In this document: positions 9,781-18,247 of the stretch, in pieces
How positions within the stretch are numbered: the stretch's first letter is position 1
Layout of the letters: the number at the start of each line of letters is the position of its first letter
From: Candidatus Stoquefichus massiliensis AP9
GTDB lineage: Bacteria > Bacillota_I > Bacilli_A > Erysipelotrichales > Coprobacillaceae
Reading direction: 5' to 3'
NCBI RefSeq assembly: GCF_000455285.1
Contig: NZ_HG005285.1
Location: forward strand, 57,217 to 114,916
DNA length: 57,700 nt
Made by a program: the position numbers and the translations under genes
Notes under the pieces: generated by a model
The model's database searches: none
Told to the model about the DNA's origin: nothing
What the model saw: the letters and a program-made list of their open reading frames with translations, nothing else

Positions 9781-10836
9781 TTAAAGCTTCTTTTCTATAA
9801 TATTGGCATGTGCGGCATACATTAATGCGATTTCTCTTGTAATCTTACCTTGCCGATATAAATCAACAATAGCATCATCCATTGTTATCATTCCTGTTTG
9901 TCTTTGTGAAGCAATCGCATTATCTATTTGATGCGTCTTCCCTTCACGAATCAAAGTACGAATTGCTTGATTACAAATCATAATTTCAAATACAGGAATC
10001 ATTTTACCTTCTCTATTTGGAATTAGCTGTTGTGATACAACAGCATTCAATACCATCGATAATTGAACACGAATTTGTTGTTGCTGTGAAGAAGGAAAAA
10101 CATCAATCATGCGATCAATTGTATTGGCTGCACCTAATGTATGTAAACTAGAAAAAATCAAATGTCCTGTTTCAGCTGCAGTAATGGCAATATCCATCGT
10201 TTCCAAATCACGCATTTCACCCACCAATATAACTTCAGGAGCCTCTCTTAATGCTGCTCTTAGAGCTGATATATAATCTTTCGTATCATGATAAACTTCA
10301 CGCTGTGAAACAATACTTTGACGATGAGTATGTAGATATTCAATAGGGTCTTCAATTGTAATAATATGTGTATTGCGATGACGATTAATCTGATCAATAA
10401 TACATGCTAATGTTGTTGATTTACCACTGCCTGCAGGTCCTGTAACAAGTACTAAACCTTTTTTCAGTTTCGCAAGATCTGTAATAATATGAGGAATATG
10501 TAATACTTCAGGATCTGGTAATTCAAAACTAACAACTCTAATGACAGCCGCAAATGAATTTCTCTGTTTATAAACATTGACACGAAAACGTCCAATACTT
10601 GGAATTGAAAATGAAAAGTCATCATCACCCGTTTTCATAAACTCACCTAAATCGTCTTTATTTGCAATGGAATAGATTTCTTTAATCATTCTCTCTGTAT
10701 CTTCCGGAAGCAATCTTTGCTCATTATATTTTTCAATTCGTCCATCAATTTTAACTGCACAAGGTGATCCAGCAATAATAAAGACATCCGAAGCCTTCAT
10801 TGTTACTACATTTTCCAATAATTCCCTAGCTTCCAT
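9781..10836 (-). CDS. pilT: PilT-type retraction ATPase of a type IV filament system
   Basis: The 351-residue hexameric ATPase would power filament disassembly at the inner face of the membrane. The Walker A motif GPAGSGKST is at 133-141, the Asp box IEDPIEYLHT at 161-170, Walker B EVILVGEMRD at 201-210 and the His box at about 230. Length and N-terminus fit PilT; the long N1 domain of PilB/GspE is absent. It starts with ATG after GGAGAAAAGCT and overlaps the preceding gene by 11 bases. It is the last gene of the operon, followed at once by a terminator. It is the only ATPase in the locus, so either it acts alone or an extension ATPase lies elsewhere. Confidence 0.9.
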   Translation of the reverse strand: MEARELLENVVTMKASDVFIIAGSPCAVKIDGRIEKYNEQRLLPEDTERMIKEIYSIANKDDLGEFMKTGDDDFSFSIPSIGRFRVNVYKQRNSFAAVIRVVSFELPDPEVLHIPHIITDLAKLKKGLVLVTGPAGSGKSTTLACIIDQINRHRNTHIITIEDPIEYLHTHRQSIVSQREVYHDTKDYISALRAALREAPEVILVGEMRDLETMDIAITAAETGHLIFSSLHTLGAANTIDRMIDVFPSSQQQQIRVQLSMVLNAVVSQQLIPNREGKMIPVFEIMICNQAIRTLIREGKTHQIDNAIASQRQTGMITMDDAIVDLYRQGKITREIALMYAAHANIIEKKL

Positions 10837-11218
10837 AGCTTTTCTCCTTACTTTCTGTCTTTAAAGAAACAATCTCTAACGTTTGTTGATGCACTTCAAA
10901 AGTCAATCTTAAAACACGTTCATTATTTAAATTCTCTTCTAATATATAATAACCATTTTGATATTGATATTCTCTTTTCATTTGTTTAAGTTGTTTTTCT
11001 AAATCATCTGCATCTAATTGATAATAACATTCCATGAGTTTCGCTTCACTTTGATAATACTGACTTGTTATGCTTAATTGTCTATGAATAGATTCATCAT
11101 AACTCTTTGCTCTTAGATAGGAAAGAATGGATATAATACTCATAACCAAAATAACAAAAATCATAAAAATAGTTGCTGCTCCAATACTCATATGAAATTC
11201 ATGTCTTTCTTTATCCAT
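10826..11218 (-). CDS. Single-span pilus-operon protein
   Basis: About 130 residues, with one N-terminal membrane segment (~12-33, IFMIFVILVMSIISIL) after a short charged cytoplasmic tail. The remainder is an extracytoplasmic helical and beta domain resembling a minor pseudopilin. I chose ATG 11218, which lies 7 bases after GGAGGTG and 1 base after the previous stop; an upstream in-frame start would overlap the previous gene and has no better binding site. There is no class III prepilin cleavage motif. Function is inferred only from its place between the prepilin-like gene and pilT. Confidence 0.72.
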   Translation of the reverse strand: MDKERHEFHMSIGAATIFMIFVILVMSIISILSYLRAKSYDESIHRQLSITSQYYQSEAKLMECYYQLDADDLEKQLKQMKREYQYQNGYYILEENLNNERVLRLTFEVHQQTLEIVSLKTESKEKSYGS

Positions 11219-11219
11219 C

Positions 11220-11579
11220 TTAAGCACCTCCCAAAACAAAAGGTAACTCATAACATACTTGGTTATCTAATTGAATTTCAAATATGCCATGAACAGTCTT
11301 TTCATGATATAATTTTAGTACAAAATTTTCACCTTGGTAAGTTTGTTCATCCACCTTTTCTAAAGATAATAATTTTGTAGGATTGTCATTAGGGTGTGCC
11401 TGCATTGTTTCAATCATAGATTGCACAGAAAACAATGTTTCCTGTAAAACTTTTGCATCTTCCTGTTTTTCTTTAGCTTTCACAATCAGTGAAACACAAA
11501 TAGTTGTAGATATAGCAAAGAAAAAGATAACGATAATTAATTCCATTAAATATGAAAAAGAATGAACTTTTGATCGCAT
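11220..11579 (-). CDS. Prepilin-like protein with atypical N-terminal motif
   Basis: 119 residues. A short basic leader (MRSKVHSF) is followed by SYLMELIIVIFFFAIS, which has the Glu and hydrophobic helix of a type IV pilin but lacks the usual Gly/Ala-Phe cleavage pair. A helical segment KEKQEDAKVLQETLFSV and a small C-terminal beta region follow, as in minor pilins. A strong AGGAGG precedes ATG 11579. This is the best candidate filament subunit in the operon. Whether a prepilin peptidase could process it is unclear. Confidence 0.68.
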   Translation of the reverse strand: MRSKVHSFSYLMELIIVIFFFAISTTICVSLIVKAKEKQEDAKVLQETLFSVQSMIETMQAHPNDNPTKLLSLEKVDEQTYQGENFVLKLYHEKTVHGIFEIQLDNQVCYELPFVLGGA

Positions 11580-11591
11580 ATAACTCCTCCT

Positions 11592-12041
11592 TTAACTATG
11601 TAAATAAACAGATAATTCTCTAGATTGCTGATGCTTTTCAATATAAACATGGCATAATTGCTGCTGTAAAGTTATTTTTAAACTATCTACTTCAAATAAC
11701 TTTTCTCCTTCATCTAATAAAGGAATATAATCATCGGCAACAGAAATTTCTTGAATATAACCATCCCTATAATAAATATATGTCGAAGAACTCTCATCAC
11801 TTAATTTTATACATGATACGTTCTCTAATTCTACCAACGTAATCATATCCCTTTGATCATAGGCTTTTAACTTTGTATTCATATAAGCTAAGGGTGTCAT
11901 TAGTTCATCTTCTTGTGTGATACTATCATGAATATTCTGATAACCCTGAATTTCACTAGAAACAATAAAAAATGATCCAATCACAAAAATTAAGAATAAA
12001 AACAGATTCAAAAGAGTTTGAACATGAAATTGTCTATTCAT
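11592..12041 (-). CDS. DUF4860-like pilus-operon membrane protein
   Basis: 149 residues with an N-terminal membrane span (NLFLFLIFVIGSFFIV, ~11-27), then an extracytoplasmic domain containing MTPLAYMNTKLKAYDQRD and STYIYYRDGYIQEIS. This pattern resembles the DUF4860 family I recall from Clostridia pilus loci; the family call is from memory and unverified. The start overlaps the end of the previous gene by 8 bases, a sign of coupled translation. Confidence 0.66.
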   Translation of the reverse strand: MNRQFHVQTLLNLFLFLIFVIGSFFIVSSEIQGYQNIHDSITQEDELMTPLAYMNTKLKAYDQRDMITLVELENVSCIKLSDESSSTYIYYRDGYIQEISVADDYIPLLDEGEKLFEVDSLKITLQQQLCHVYIEKHQQSRELSVYLHS

Positions 12042-12333
12042 AATCTTTCACCTTCTTATAAACATGAATGGTTGGTTTGATATTATCCCCCTCATAATGA
12101 TAAAGAATATGATAATCCTCTTCATTCACTAATAACCCATAATAATTCTTTAAATACTGTATATCTTGAGGGTACTGACCTTCAATACTATAACATTTCA
12201 AACTCAAATCAACAATCGTATCATTGATTCTTTGTAAATCTTCTTTTTGAGAATATTCTCCTGCCCAATAAACTCCACTCCATATCAAAGCAATAATAGA
12301 GAATAAAAAGCATACTTTTCCTATATTTTTCAT
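12034..12333 (-). CDS. Small pseudopilin-like membrane protein
   Basis: About 99 residues from ATG 12333, preceded by AGGTGATG. In-frame ATG 12339 and GTG 12342 also exist. It has one N-terminal span (VCFLFSIIALIWSGVYWAG), then a region with a pilin-like pattern (KCYSIEGQYPQDIQYLKNYY) that in pseudopilins follows the long helix. No prepilin cleavage motif is visible. It lies between the GspF gene and the DUF4860-like gene, so it is probably a structural or assembly subunit. Confidence 0.68.
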   Translation of the reverse strand: MKNIGKVCFLFSIIALIWSGVYWAGEYSQKEDLQRINDTIVDLSLKCYSIEGQYPQDIQYLKNYYGLLVNEEDYHILYHYEGDNIKPTIHVYKKVKDYE

Positions 12334-12342
12334 AGGCATCAC

Positions 12343-13371
12343 CTATAAAGAAGAGAGAATACTCACAATTGGTAACATAACAGAAAGTAAAACAATTCCT
12401 ACTATAACAGATAAAAATGTTACAATTGTTGGTTCAATAACATTTAAAAAATGAGTAATAGAGTCATTCACTTCTTCTTGATATGTAAGTGATAATTTTG
12501 CAAGAACTTGATCAATACGCCCTGTTTTTTCAGCAACCTGTAACATATTCAGTTTCATCCCATGATAAATGTGATTTTGAGCTATAGCTTCTAAAAAAGG
12601 CACTTGAGATTGTATAGCCTTTAAACAATTTTCTAATTGTTTCTTTAAATTTTTTTCTTGAATTAATGGTATAGTGTACTCAATAGCAGCTTCAACCTCA
12701 TATCCACTTGACATAAACATCGATAATGCATATGTCATTTGTGCATGTGATAATCCTTGTGATAGAGATTTCATAAAAGGTACTTTATCAATAAAAAGTG
12801 TTAATAAACTTGTATGAGTCACTTTAGCATAAACATAAAAACTAGCTAATAATATTAAAACAATTAACAACACACAAAAACCTATGAATGAAAAGATTTG
12901 TCCACACTGCATAAAGGTATAAGCATATTGTGATAAATCACTTCCTAAACTCTTTAAGACATCTTGAAAAATAGGTAACACTTTCAATACAATAACACCA
13001 ATAACAACAAACATCATAAATAATAAGACAATTGGATATGTTAAAGCTTGTTGCAATTGTCGTGACATATCATTCATACGTTCATAATATTGTGATAAAG
13101 ATAACATTGTTTCATCTAAATGACCACTTATTTCTCCAACTTCTAATAAATGAATCATATAATGATCAAATGCATCCGTTTTAAGAACAGCCTGACTTAA
13201 ACGAGAATCATCCTGAAAATAACGAAGAATATCTTGACACACTTCTTTTATATGAGAATTCTCAACTTCCTGCCCAATCATTTCAACACCCTGTACCATA
13301 TCAAAACCTGCATCCAAAATCATTGCCATCTGTGTTGTAAAAGCATACTTTTCTTCAAAGTTTAGTTTCAT
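12343..13371 (-). CDS. pilC: GspF/PilC-type inner-membrane platform protein
   Basis: 342 residues with the two-domain T2SS-F layout. Cytoplasmic helical repeats at about 5-105 and 180-300 alternate with membrane spans near 108-132 (YPIVLLFMMFVVIGVIVLKV), 160-182 and 312-336. Family hallmarks include the internal duplication and the HLLEVGEISGHLDE and MLQVAEKTGRIDQVL segments. It anchors the pilus base and couples the ATPase to subunit assembly. AGGAGGGAATCAT precedes the ATG. It lies directly downstream of the lipoprotein gene and upstream of the small pilin-like genes. Confidence 0.9.
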   Translation of the reverse strand: MKLNFEEKYAFTTQMAMILDAGFDMVQGVEMIGQEVENSHIKEVCQDILRYFQDDSRLSQAVLKTDAFDHYMIHLLEVGEISGHLDETMLSLSQYYERMNDMSRQLQQALTYPIVLLFMMFVVIGVIVLKVLPIFQDVLKSLGSDLSQYAYTFMQCGQIFSFIGFCVLLIVLILLASFYVYAKVTHTSLLTLFIDKVPFMKSLSQGLSHAQMTYALSMFMSSGYEVEAAIEYTIPLIQEKNLKKQLENCLKAIQSQVPFLEAIAQNHIYHGMKLNMLQVAEKTGRIDQVLAKLSLTYQEEVNDSITHFLNVIEPTIVTFLSVIVGIVLLSVMLPIVSILSSL

Positions 13372-13382
13372 ATGATTCCCTC

Positions 13383-14276
13383 CTAGTAATAATAAACAGC
13401 TTCATACTGTCCATCATAGTCAAATTTCGAACTTGCAAATGTTGGATCCATTCGTGTCCAAGTTTTCTCATCTACAAAAATATCAGGATTAACCCATCCT
13501 TTTCCCTCCAAATAAACTTCTACCCAAGCATGATATTCAATATCTGTATTCCCACATATCAAACGTGCAGGAATATGCTGAATTCTTAGCATCGCAACCA
13601 TCATTGATGCATAATCAAAACAGATTCCTTTTTTCTCCTTAAACAATTCTTTTAAATCAGGAATAATATATTTTTGAGTTGCTTCAACGGCCTTACTATC
13701 ATCATAATCCAAATAATTCACAACAAACATATAAATATCTTTTATACGTTCTAAATCATTCGCATCATCCTTAACAACTTCCATACTTTGCGTTGTTATC
13801 ATATCTCCTTGTCGATAATTTACCAATTGATTAGGATAAAGAAATGGTAAAAACTCATTCTCTAATTGCACTTGAATTTTTTGAGTTTTCTCAATAAAAT
13901 ATTGATTTCCCTGATGTTGCTTTAATATCGATAAAAGATATTCCCCATCCCCCATCTGTAAAGGTAGAGCAACTGCCTCTAAAGAAGTTAAATCATAAAA
14001 ATATTTCTGCTCTCCCTTAGATATTTTCACTTTAATCTTGACATCATTATTATGATTTAAATAAGCCATGACATAACCTTTTTTCATATTTGAATAATCA
14101 ATATTAGCAACATCACTTTCTAAAATCTCTATTCCAGAATTATCCGGATATAAAATCTCATTTAATGTATAACTCTTAGAATTAGGATATTCACTAGGAT
14201 ATTGTTTATCATCATCCTTTGAACATCCGAATAAGGATAGTGTTATCGCTAATAATAAAAATATTTTTTTAAACAT
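13383..14276 (-). CDS. Transglutaminase-like lipoprotein heading the pilus operon
   Basis: I place the start at ATG 14276 (GGAGG 9 bases upstream), giving 297 residues. The N-terminus is a lipoprotein signal, MFKKIFLLLAITLSLFGC, with the lipidated Cys at 18. The C-terminal half is a transglutaminase-like fold with a plausible Cys-His-Asp triad: Cys219 in KGICFDYASMM, His249 in EYHAWVEVYL and Asp277 in RMDPTF. Such domains act as transamidases or cysteine proteases outside the cell. It lies 12 bases upstream of pilC. Processing or crosslinking of surface proteins is a guess from context. Confidence 0.82.
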   Translation of the reverse strand: MFKKIFLLLAITLSLFGCSKDDDKQYPSEYPNSKSYTLNEILYPDNSGIEILESDVANIDYSNMKKGYVMAYLNHNNDVKIKVKISKGEQKYFYDLTSLEAVALPLQMGDGEYLLSILKQHQGNQYFIEKTQKIQVQLENEFLPFLYPNQLVNYRQGDMITTQSMEVVKDDANDLERIKDIYMFVVNYLDYDDSKAVEATQKYIIPDLKELFKEKKGICFDYASMMVAMLRIQHIPARLICGNTDIEYHAWVEVYLEGKGWVNPDIFVDEKTWTRMDPTFASSKFDYDGQYEAVYYY

Positions 14277-14354
14277 CAGCACTTTCCTCCTTCTAATAAT
14301 CTTATTATACACGAAACACCCAAAGAAAACAATTTTAACAAATTGTCCACCAAT

Positions 14355-14402
14355 ACAAAAAAAGAAGTTATGCAAACTTCCATTATTTTGCAATAACTTC
14401 TT
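14355..14402 (-). terminator. Terminator of the MerR-MFS operon
   Basis: On the minus strand the 3' end of the MFS gene forms a stem (AGAAGTTAT...ATAACTTCT, with one bulge further in) followed by seven T. The stop codon lies inside the hairpin. It insulates the pilus operon promoter region downstream. Confidence 0.8.
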
Positions 14403-15603
14403 TATGCTGATATCTCATGACAATCATTAAAAGAATAAAACATAAAATATTAATACCCAATCCCAAGATAAAAGCAAAAATATAAGATCCCATAAAATCA
14501 TAAATATAACCAACAATAGATAATGCAACAGCCGCACCTAAATTAGAAGCGAACGAAATACTTGGAAAAACTTTATTATAATTTTCTAAACCAAAGAAAT
14601 ATTTACATAACAATGGCAACCCAACTGCACCTACAGAGTAAATAGACCCAAACAAGAATGCACCTATATATAATCCAAATACATGCGGAGAAAAAATAAG
14701 GAAAATAATCCCTAACATATTCATACTCATCATTGTTATTGTTGCTTTCATTGGACCAAAACGATCACTCATAATACCAATTAATAGTTTTGAAATAATA
14801 TTCCCTACCATTCCTGCTGAAAGTAAAGTTGCACCTACTGTAGAAGTATATCCAATGGATTCAGCAAAACCGGGTAAATGTTGAGTAATACCAGTAATCA
14901 TTGTGTTCATTAAAGCGAGAATAAAAAATCCAATAAATCCAACTGTCAAAAAGCGGAATACTGAAACCTTAGATTGAAAACGTTCTAAAGTCTTTTCATC
15001 AAAACCATAGGGAAGAATTCCCTCATCCTGTGGATGAACTGTAAATGGATAGAGAATTGCTGGTAAACATAATACTAAAATAATCAATGCTTTTATTATA
15101 TAACTCATTTGCCAGCCAAATATCTCAATACATTGTGATAATATTGGTGAACAGATAGATCCTGCTAATCCACTAAAGCCAAAGACAAAACTTGTTGCAA
15201 AGCCATGTTTTTTATGAAACCATTCATTAATAATCATTGTCAGTGGCACAATGGAAAACATTCCTGTTGCAAATCCACGGATTCCCCCTAATATATTAAA
15301 CATAAATGCAGTATCTACAAATCCCATAAAAGCAGTTGCTATAACAGCAATTGCAACACTCACAACTAAAATAAGTTTATAAGAAAACTTACGCATGAAA
15401 ACAGGAACAACAAATGCACTTAATGCTGTTACAAATGAGAAAATTGTCATATGCATTGCAAATGTCCCTCTCATCATATTTAATGATTCAGATACAGGCG
15501 TATAAAAGACCCCTGATGAATTAATAGATATGCCAATAGATGAAGCTGCTAATCCACAGCAAACAGCTAATACAATCCATGGCTTTTTTTGATTTTTTTT
15601 CAT
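14383..15603 (-). CDS. MFS transporter, oxalate/formate antiporter-like
   Basis: 406 residues with about 12 hydrophobic segments. The first reads WIVLAVCCGLAASSIGIS, and a conserved MFS loop follows span 2 (VPVFMRKFSYKLILV). The pattern NSSGVFYTPVSESLNMMRGT resembles the OFA (oxalate/formate antiporter) branch of MFS carriers that import organic anions. The substrate cannot be read from sequence. Its ATG overlaps the regulator's stop (ATGA), which implies translational coupling and control by the MerR-like protein. Confidence 0.82.
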   Translation of the reverse strand: MKKNQKKPWIVLAVCCGLAASSIGISINSSGVFYTPVSESLNMMRGTFAMHMTIFSFVTALSAFVVPVFMRKFSYKLILVVSVAIAVIATAFMGFVDTAFMFNILGGIRGFATGMFSIVPLTMIINEWFHKKHGFATSFVFGFSGLAGSICSPILSQCIEIFGWQMSYIIKALIILVLCLPAILYPFTVHPQDEGILPYGFDEKTLERFQSKVSVFRFLTVGFIGFFILALMNTMITGITQHLPGFAESIGYTSTVGATLLSAGMVGNIISKLLIGIMSDRFGPMKATITMMSMNMLGIIFLIFSPHVFGLYIGAFLFGSIYSVGAVGLPLLCKYFFGLENYNKVFPSISFASNLGAAVALSIVGYIYDFMGSYIFAFILGLGINILCFILLMIVMRYQHKEVIAK

Positions 15604-15929
15604 ATATTCCGCTCCATTTCATTAATAATTTGATCAATTCTCTCTTTTTGATGAAAATAATGATGCCATGTTTTTAATAAAATTTGACGTTTCTTAACAA
15701 GTAACGTTCTTTTCTTATTTATATCACCCATCAAATAATCATTAATTTCTTTTAAAGATAAACCACTCTTTTCTAAAGAAAGAATTATACTAAGTCTTGC
15801 AATAGCATCTTTTGTATAACAATAATCATTGCCAAGCCTTATATCATGAAACAAATCATATGCTTCATATTTGTGAAGGTCAAGCAATTCAATACGATAA
15901 ATATTACTCACTTCCTGACTTGTCACCAT
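15600..15929 (-). CDS. MerR-like regulator coupled to an MFS carrier
   Basis: 109 residues. The central part matches the MerR winged-helix region (CYTKDAIARLSIILSLEK, then SGLSLKEINDYL), followed by a C-terminal helix suitable for dimerisation. The recognition helix region (SNIYRIELLDLHKYEAYDL) is degenerate compared with classic MerR proteins, and no effector cysteines are apparent. ATG and GTG starts are adjacent after AAGGG. The inverted repeat AATAGATT...AATCTATT at 15959-15998 in its upstream region could be the operator. It probably controls its own operon. Confidence 0.65.
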   Translation of the reverse strand: MVTSQEVSNIYRIELLDLHKYEAYDLFHDIRLGNDYCYTKDAIARLSIILSLEKSGLSLKEINDYLMGDINKKRTLLVKKRQILLKTWHHYFHQKERIDQIINEMERNI

Positions 15930-16021
15930 ATCCCTTCTTTCTTTGACACTATTATCATAATAGATTTTCTTTGTTATGTCTAATACCTATAATCTATTTT
16001 CAATAATGCTTAAAAAGCATA

Positions 16022-16050
16022 AAAACTCTATAAGTACATCTTACAGAGTT
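16022..16050 (-). terminator. Terminator after the LysR gene
   Basis: On the minus strand AAACTCT...AGAGTTT with an extended imperfect stem (TAAG/CTTA) starts at the LysR stop codon and is followed by TTTATG. The T tract is short. Confidence 0.65.
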
Positions 16051-16934
16051 TATATTTCTTTAAAATACATTTTTAGCATATCAAGAAAATGTGTTACTGC
16101 TGGTGAGAAAATTTGATGCTTTTTCCAAACAATCACAGTTCCTGTTTCTAAACGAGGGGATAATCTTTTAAAAATAAGATTTGAATCATTATTCATATAA
16201 ATAAGCTTTTCAAAACAAATAGCCATCCCCATACCTGTTTCTACCATTAATGATGCATTATAGACTAAATTATAAGTTGATACAATTTGAATTTGTCCAA
16301 AAGCATCACCAAACCAATGTTCTAATTCTTTTAAAACCAGATCTCTGCGTGAACAAAGAATTTCTTCATGAATTAAATCATATGGTTCAATATATTCTTT
16401 ACTTGCAAGTGGATGATCTTTTCGCATCAGAACACCCCAGATATCTTTTTGTGGTAATCGTAAAAAATTATATTTTTCGATATCAACAGGTTCAGCCAAA
16501 AGCCCAATATCAATCAATCCTCTATCAAGTTTTTCTTTCACATCATCAGCATTACCACTATACAAATGATATGTAACTTGAGGATAGAGATCATGAAATT
16601 CTTTCATGACCTCTGCAATTTTTTTCATTGTATATGTTTCACCACTGCCAATATCAATAGAACCTGCAATCATTTCTTCTTTCCACAAAAATTCTTGTTT
16701 TGTCTTATCTGCCAAATCAATCATTTCCTGTGCTCTTCTTTTTAAAAGCATTCCTTCATTTGTAAGTGATATTTTATTTTTACCTCGAACAAATAACTGA
16801 GTTGCTAATTCGTCTTCTAATTGCATTAATTGACGTGATAATGTTGGTTGTGTAATATGTAATGTTTCAGCAGCACGACTAATATTTTCTTCTCGTGCTA
16901 CAGCAAGAAAATATTTAAGAACTCTTAATTCCAT
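16050..16934 (-). CDS. LysR-family regulator next to an amidohydrolase
   Basis: About 294 residues. The N-terminal winged helix is textbook LysR: FLAVAREENISRAAETLHIT, then QPTLSRQLMQLEDEL. The substrate-binding domain (~90-290) has the usual two-lobed pattern. I prefer ATG 16934, the usual LysR start (MELRVLKYF); an in-frame GTG at 16946 also exists. It is the third gene of a GNAT-amidohydrolase-LysR run, 20 bases after the amidohydrolase, so it is co-transcribed with the enzyme rather than divergent from it, which is unusual for the family. The inducer is unknown. Confidence 0.88.
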   Translation of the reverse strand: MELRVLKYFLAVAREENISRAAETLHITQPTLSRQLMQLEDELATQLFVRGKNKISLTNEGMLLKRRAQEMIDLADKTKQEFLWKEEMIAGSIDIGSGETYTMKKIAEVMKEFHDLYPQVTYHLYSGNADDVKEKLDRGLIDIGLLAEPVDIEKYNFLRLPQKDIWGVLMRKDHPLASKEYIEPYDLIHEEILCSRRDLVLKELEHWFGDAFGQIQIVSTYNLVYNASLMVETGMGMAICFEKLIYMNNDSNLIFKRLSPRLETGTVIVWKKHQIFSPAVTHFLDMLKMYFKEI

Positions 16935-16954
16935 AGTTTCACTCACTTTCTCAA

Positions 16955-18235
16955 CTATAAAAATTTATCCAACTGAACTTCAATATCATTCATCTTTTTC
17001 ACTTGAGGTTGATGAATGATTTGACCACCAACAATAACCATTTCAAGATGACGCAATGCCTGTAGATCTTCCAGTGGATTGTTTTGACAAACAATCAAAT
17101 CAGCAGCCTTTCCTGATTCAATGGAACCTGTTATATCTTCTAAACCAGCCAATTTAGCATTAACTTGTGTCGCTGTATGTAACGCAAAAGCAGAAGATAC
17201 ACCACAATATTTATGAAAATAATAGACTTCACGCCACATATCATAATGTGTAATAAATGGACAGCCAGTATCTGTTCCTAATCCTACAGGTATATGATTT
17301 TCTAAACAGGCTTTCGCACATTCCACAATTCCGTCAAAAACAATCTTTCCATTATACTGTTCCATTTCTGTAGCATGACTTATTTCTCGATCAAATAATG
17401 CATAAGGGATAGCTGGTGATAATGTCGTGATAAGACAAGCCCCATGTTCTTTAAAAAGATTTAAAATATATTTATCCGGCTTTGCTCCATGCTCAATTGT
17501 ATCAACACCATTTTCTAAAGCAACTTTCACACCTTCTGGACTTTCAACATGAGCAGCCACTTTTAATCCTAAACGATGTGCTTTATCACATGCAGCATGC
17601 ACATAATCAGCTGGCATTTTTAAGACACCCGGTTCCCCTTTTACTTTGGCATCTAAGACACCACCAGTAATCATTAATTTAATTAAATCCGGTTGATCTT
17701 TTGCAATTTTTTCTACATAGTGACTTGCTTCTCTGGCATTATTAGCAATATAAGCTAAAGATCCAGCCATGTGTCCACCCTCTACAGATATTGCCATATT
17801 ACTTGCTATAATACGTGGTCCCATGATTTGATGATTAAAAATGCGATCTCTTATCTGTGTATCATAATCCATAATCCCACCAACGGTTCTCAACGTTGTT
17901 ACACCACTTAATAATTCTGTTTTGGCATAACCTTCACACATTTTTCTTGTTATCATTCTTAATAACGAACAACTTGTCACTATTTTCACAAGACGATTTA
18001 AATCAGTCTGTTTCTTCTTGGGTTTCCCACTTGCAGGCAAATGAACATGCATATTAATTAAGCCTGGCATAATATACTGTCCCTTTAAATCTATAATCTG
18101 ATAATCAGAAAAATCCCCATTATCTGATACAATATTTTGAATCTTTTCATCATGAATCAAAATTGCTAACCCTGATTGTGGTACCATATCTTCTGTTCCA
18201 TCTAATATTCTTCCATTTATAATAGCATATTTCAC
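16955..18235 (-). CDS. Metal-dependent amidohydrolase (imidazolonepropionase/prolidase-like)
   Basis: 426 residues from a GTG start, with AGGAGG 9 bases upstream and no better ATG. It has a TIM-barrel amidohydrolase with flanking beta-sandwich. Metal ligands can be proposed: NMHVHLP (HxH), LIKLMITGGV (possible Lys), VAAHVESPEG (His), TIEHGAKPD (His) and GLGTDTGCPF (Asp). The ending GSIESGKAADLIV is typical of the superfamily. It should hydrolyse a cyclic amide or dipeptide-like substrate in the cytoplasm; the specificity is not readable. The binding site overlaps the stop region of the GNAT gene, so the two are in one operon. Confidence 0.85.
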   Translation of the reverse strand: MKYAIINGRILDGTEDMVPQSGLAILIHDEKIQNIVSDNGDFSDYQIIDLKGQYIMPGLINMHVHLPASGKPKKKQTDLNRLVKIVTSCSLLRMITRKMCEGYAKTELLSGVTTLRTVGGIMDYDTQIRDRIFNHQIMGPRIIASNMAISVEGGHMAGSLAYIANNAREASHYVEKIAKDQPDLIKLMITGGVLDAKVKGEPGVLKMPADYVHAACDKAHRLGLKVAAHVESPEGVKVALENGVDTIEHGAKPDKYILNLFKEHGACLITTLSPAIPYALFDREISHATEMEQYNGKIVFDGIVECAKACLENHIPVGLGTDTGCPFITHYDMWREVYYFHKYCGVSSAFALHTATQVNAKLAGLEDITGSIESGKAADLIVCQNNPLEDLQALRHLEMVIVGGQIIHQPQVKKMNDIEVQLDKFL

Positions 18236-18247
18236 TCTTTCTTCCTC

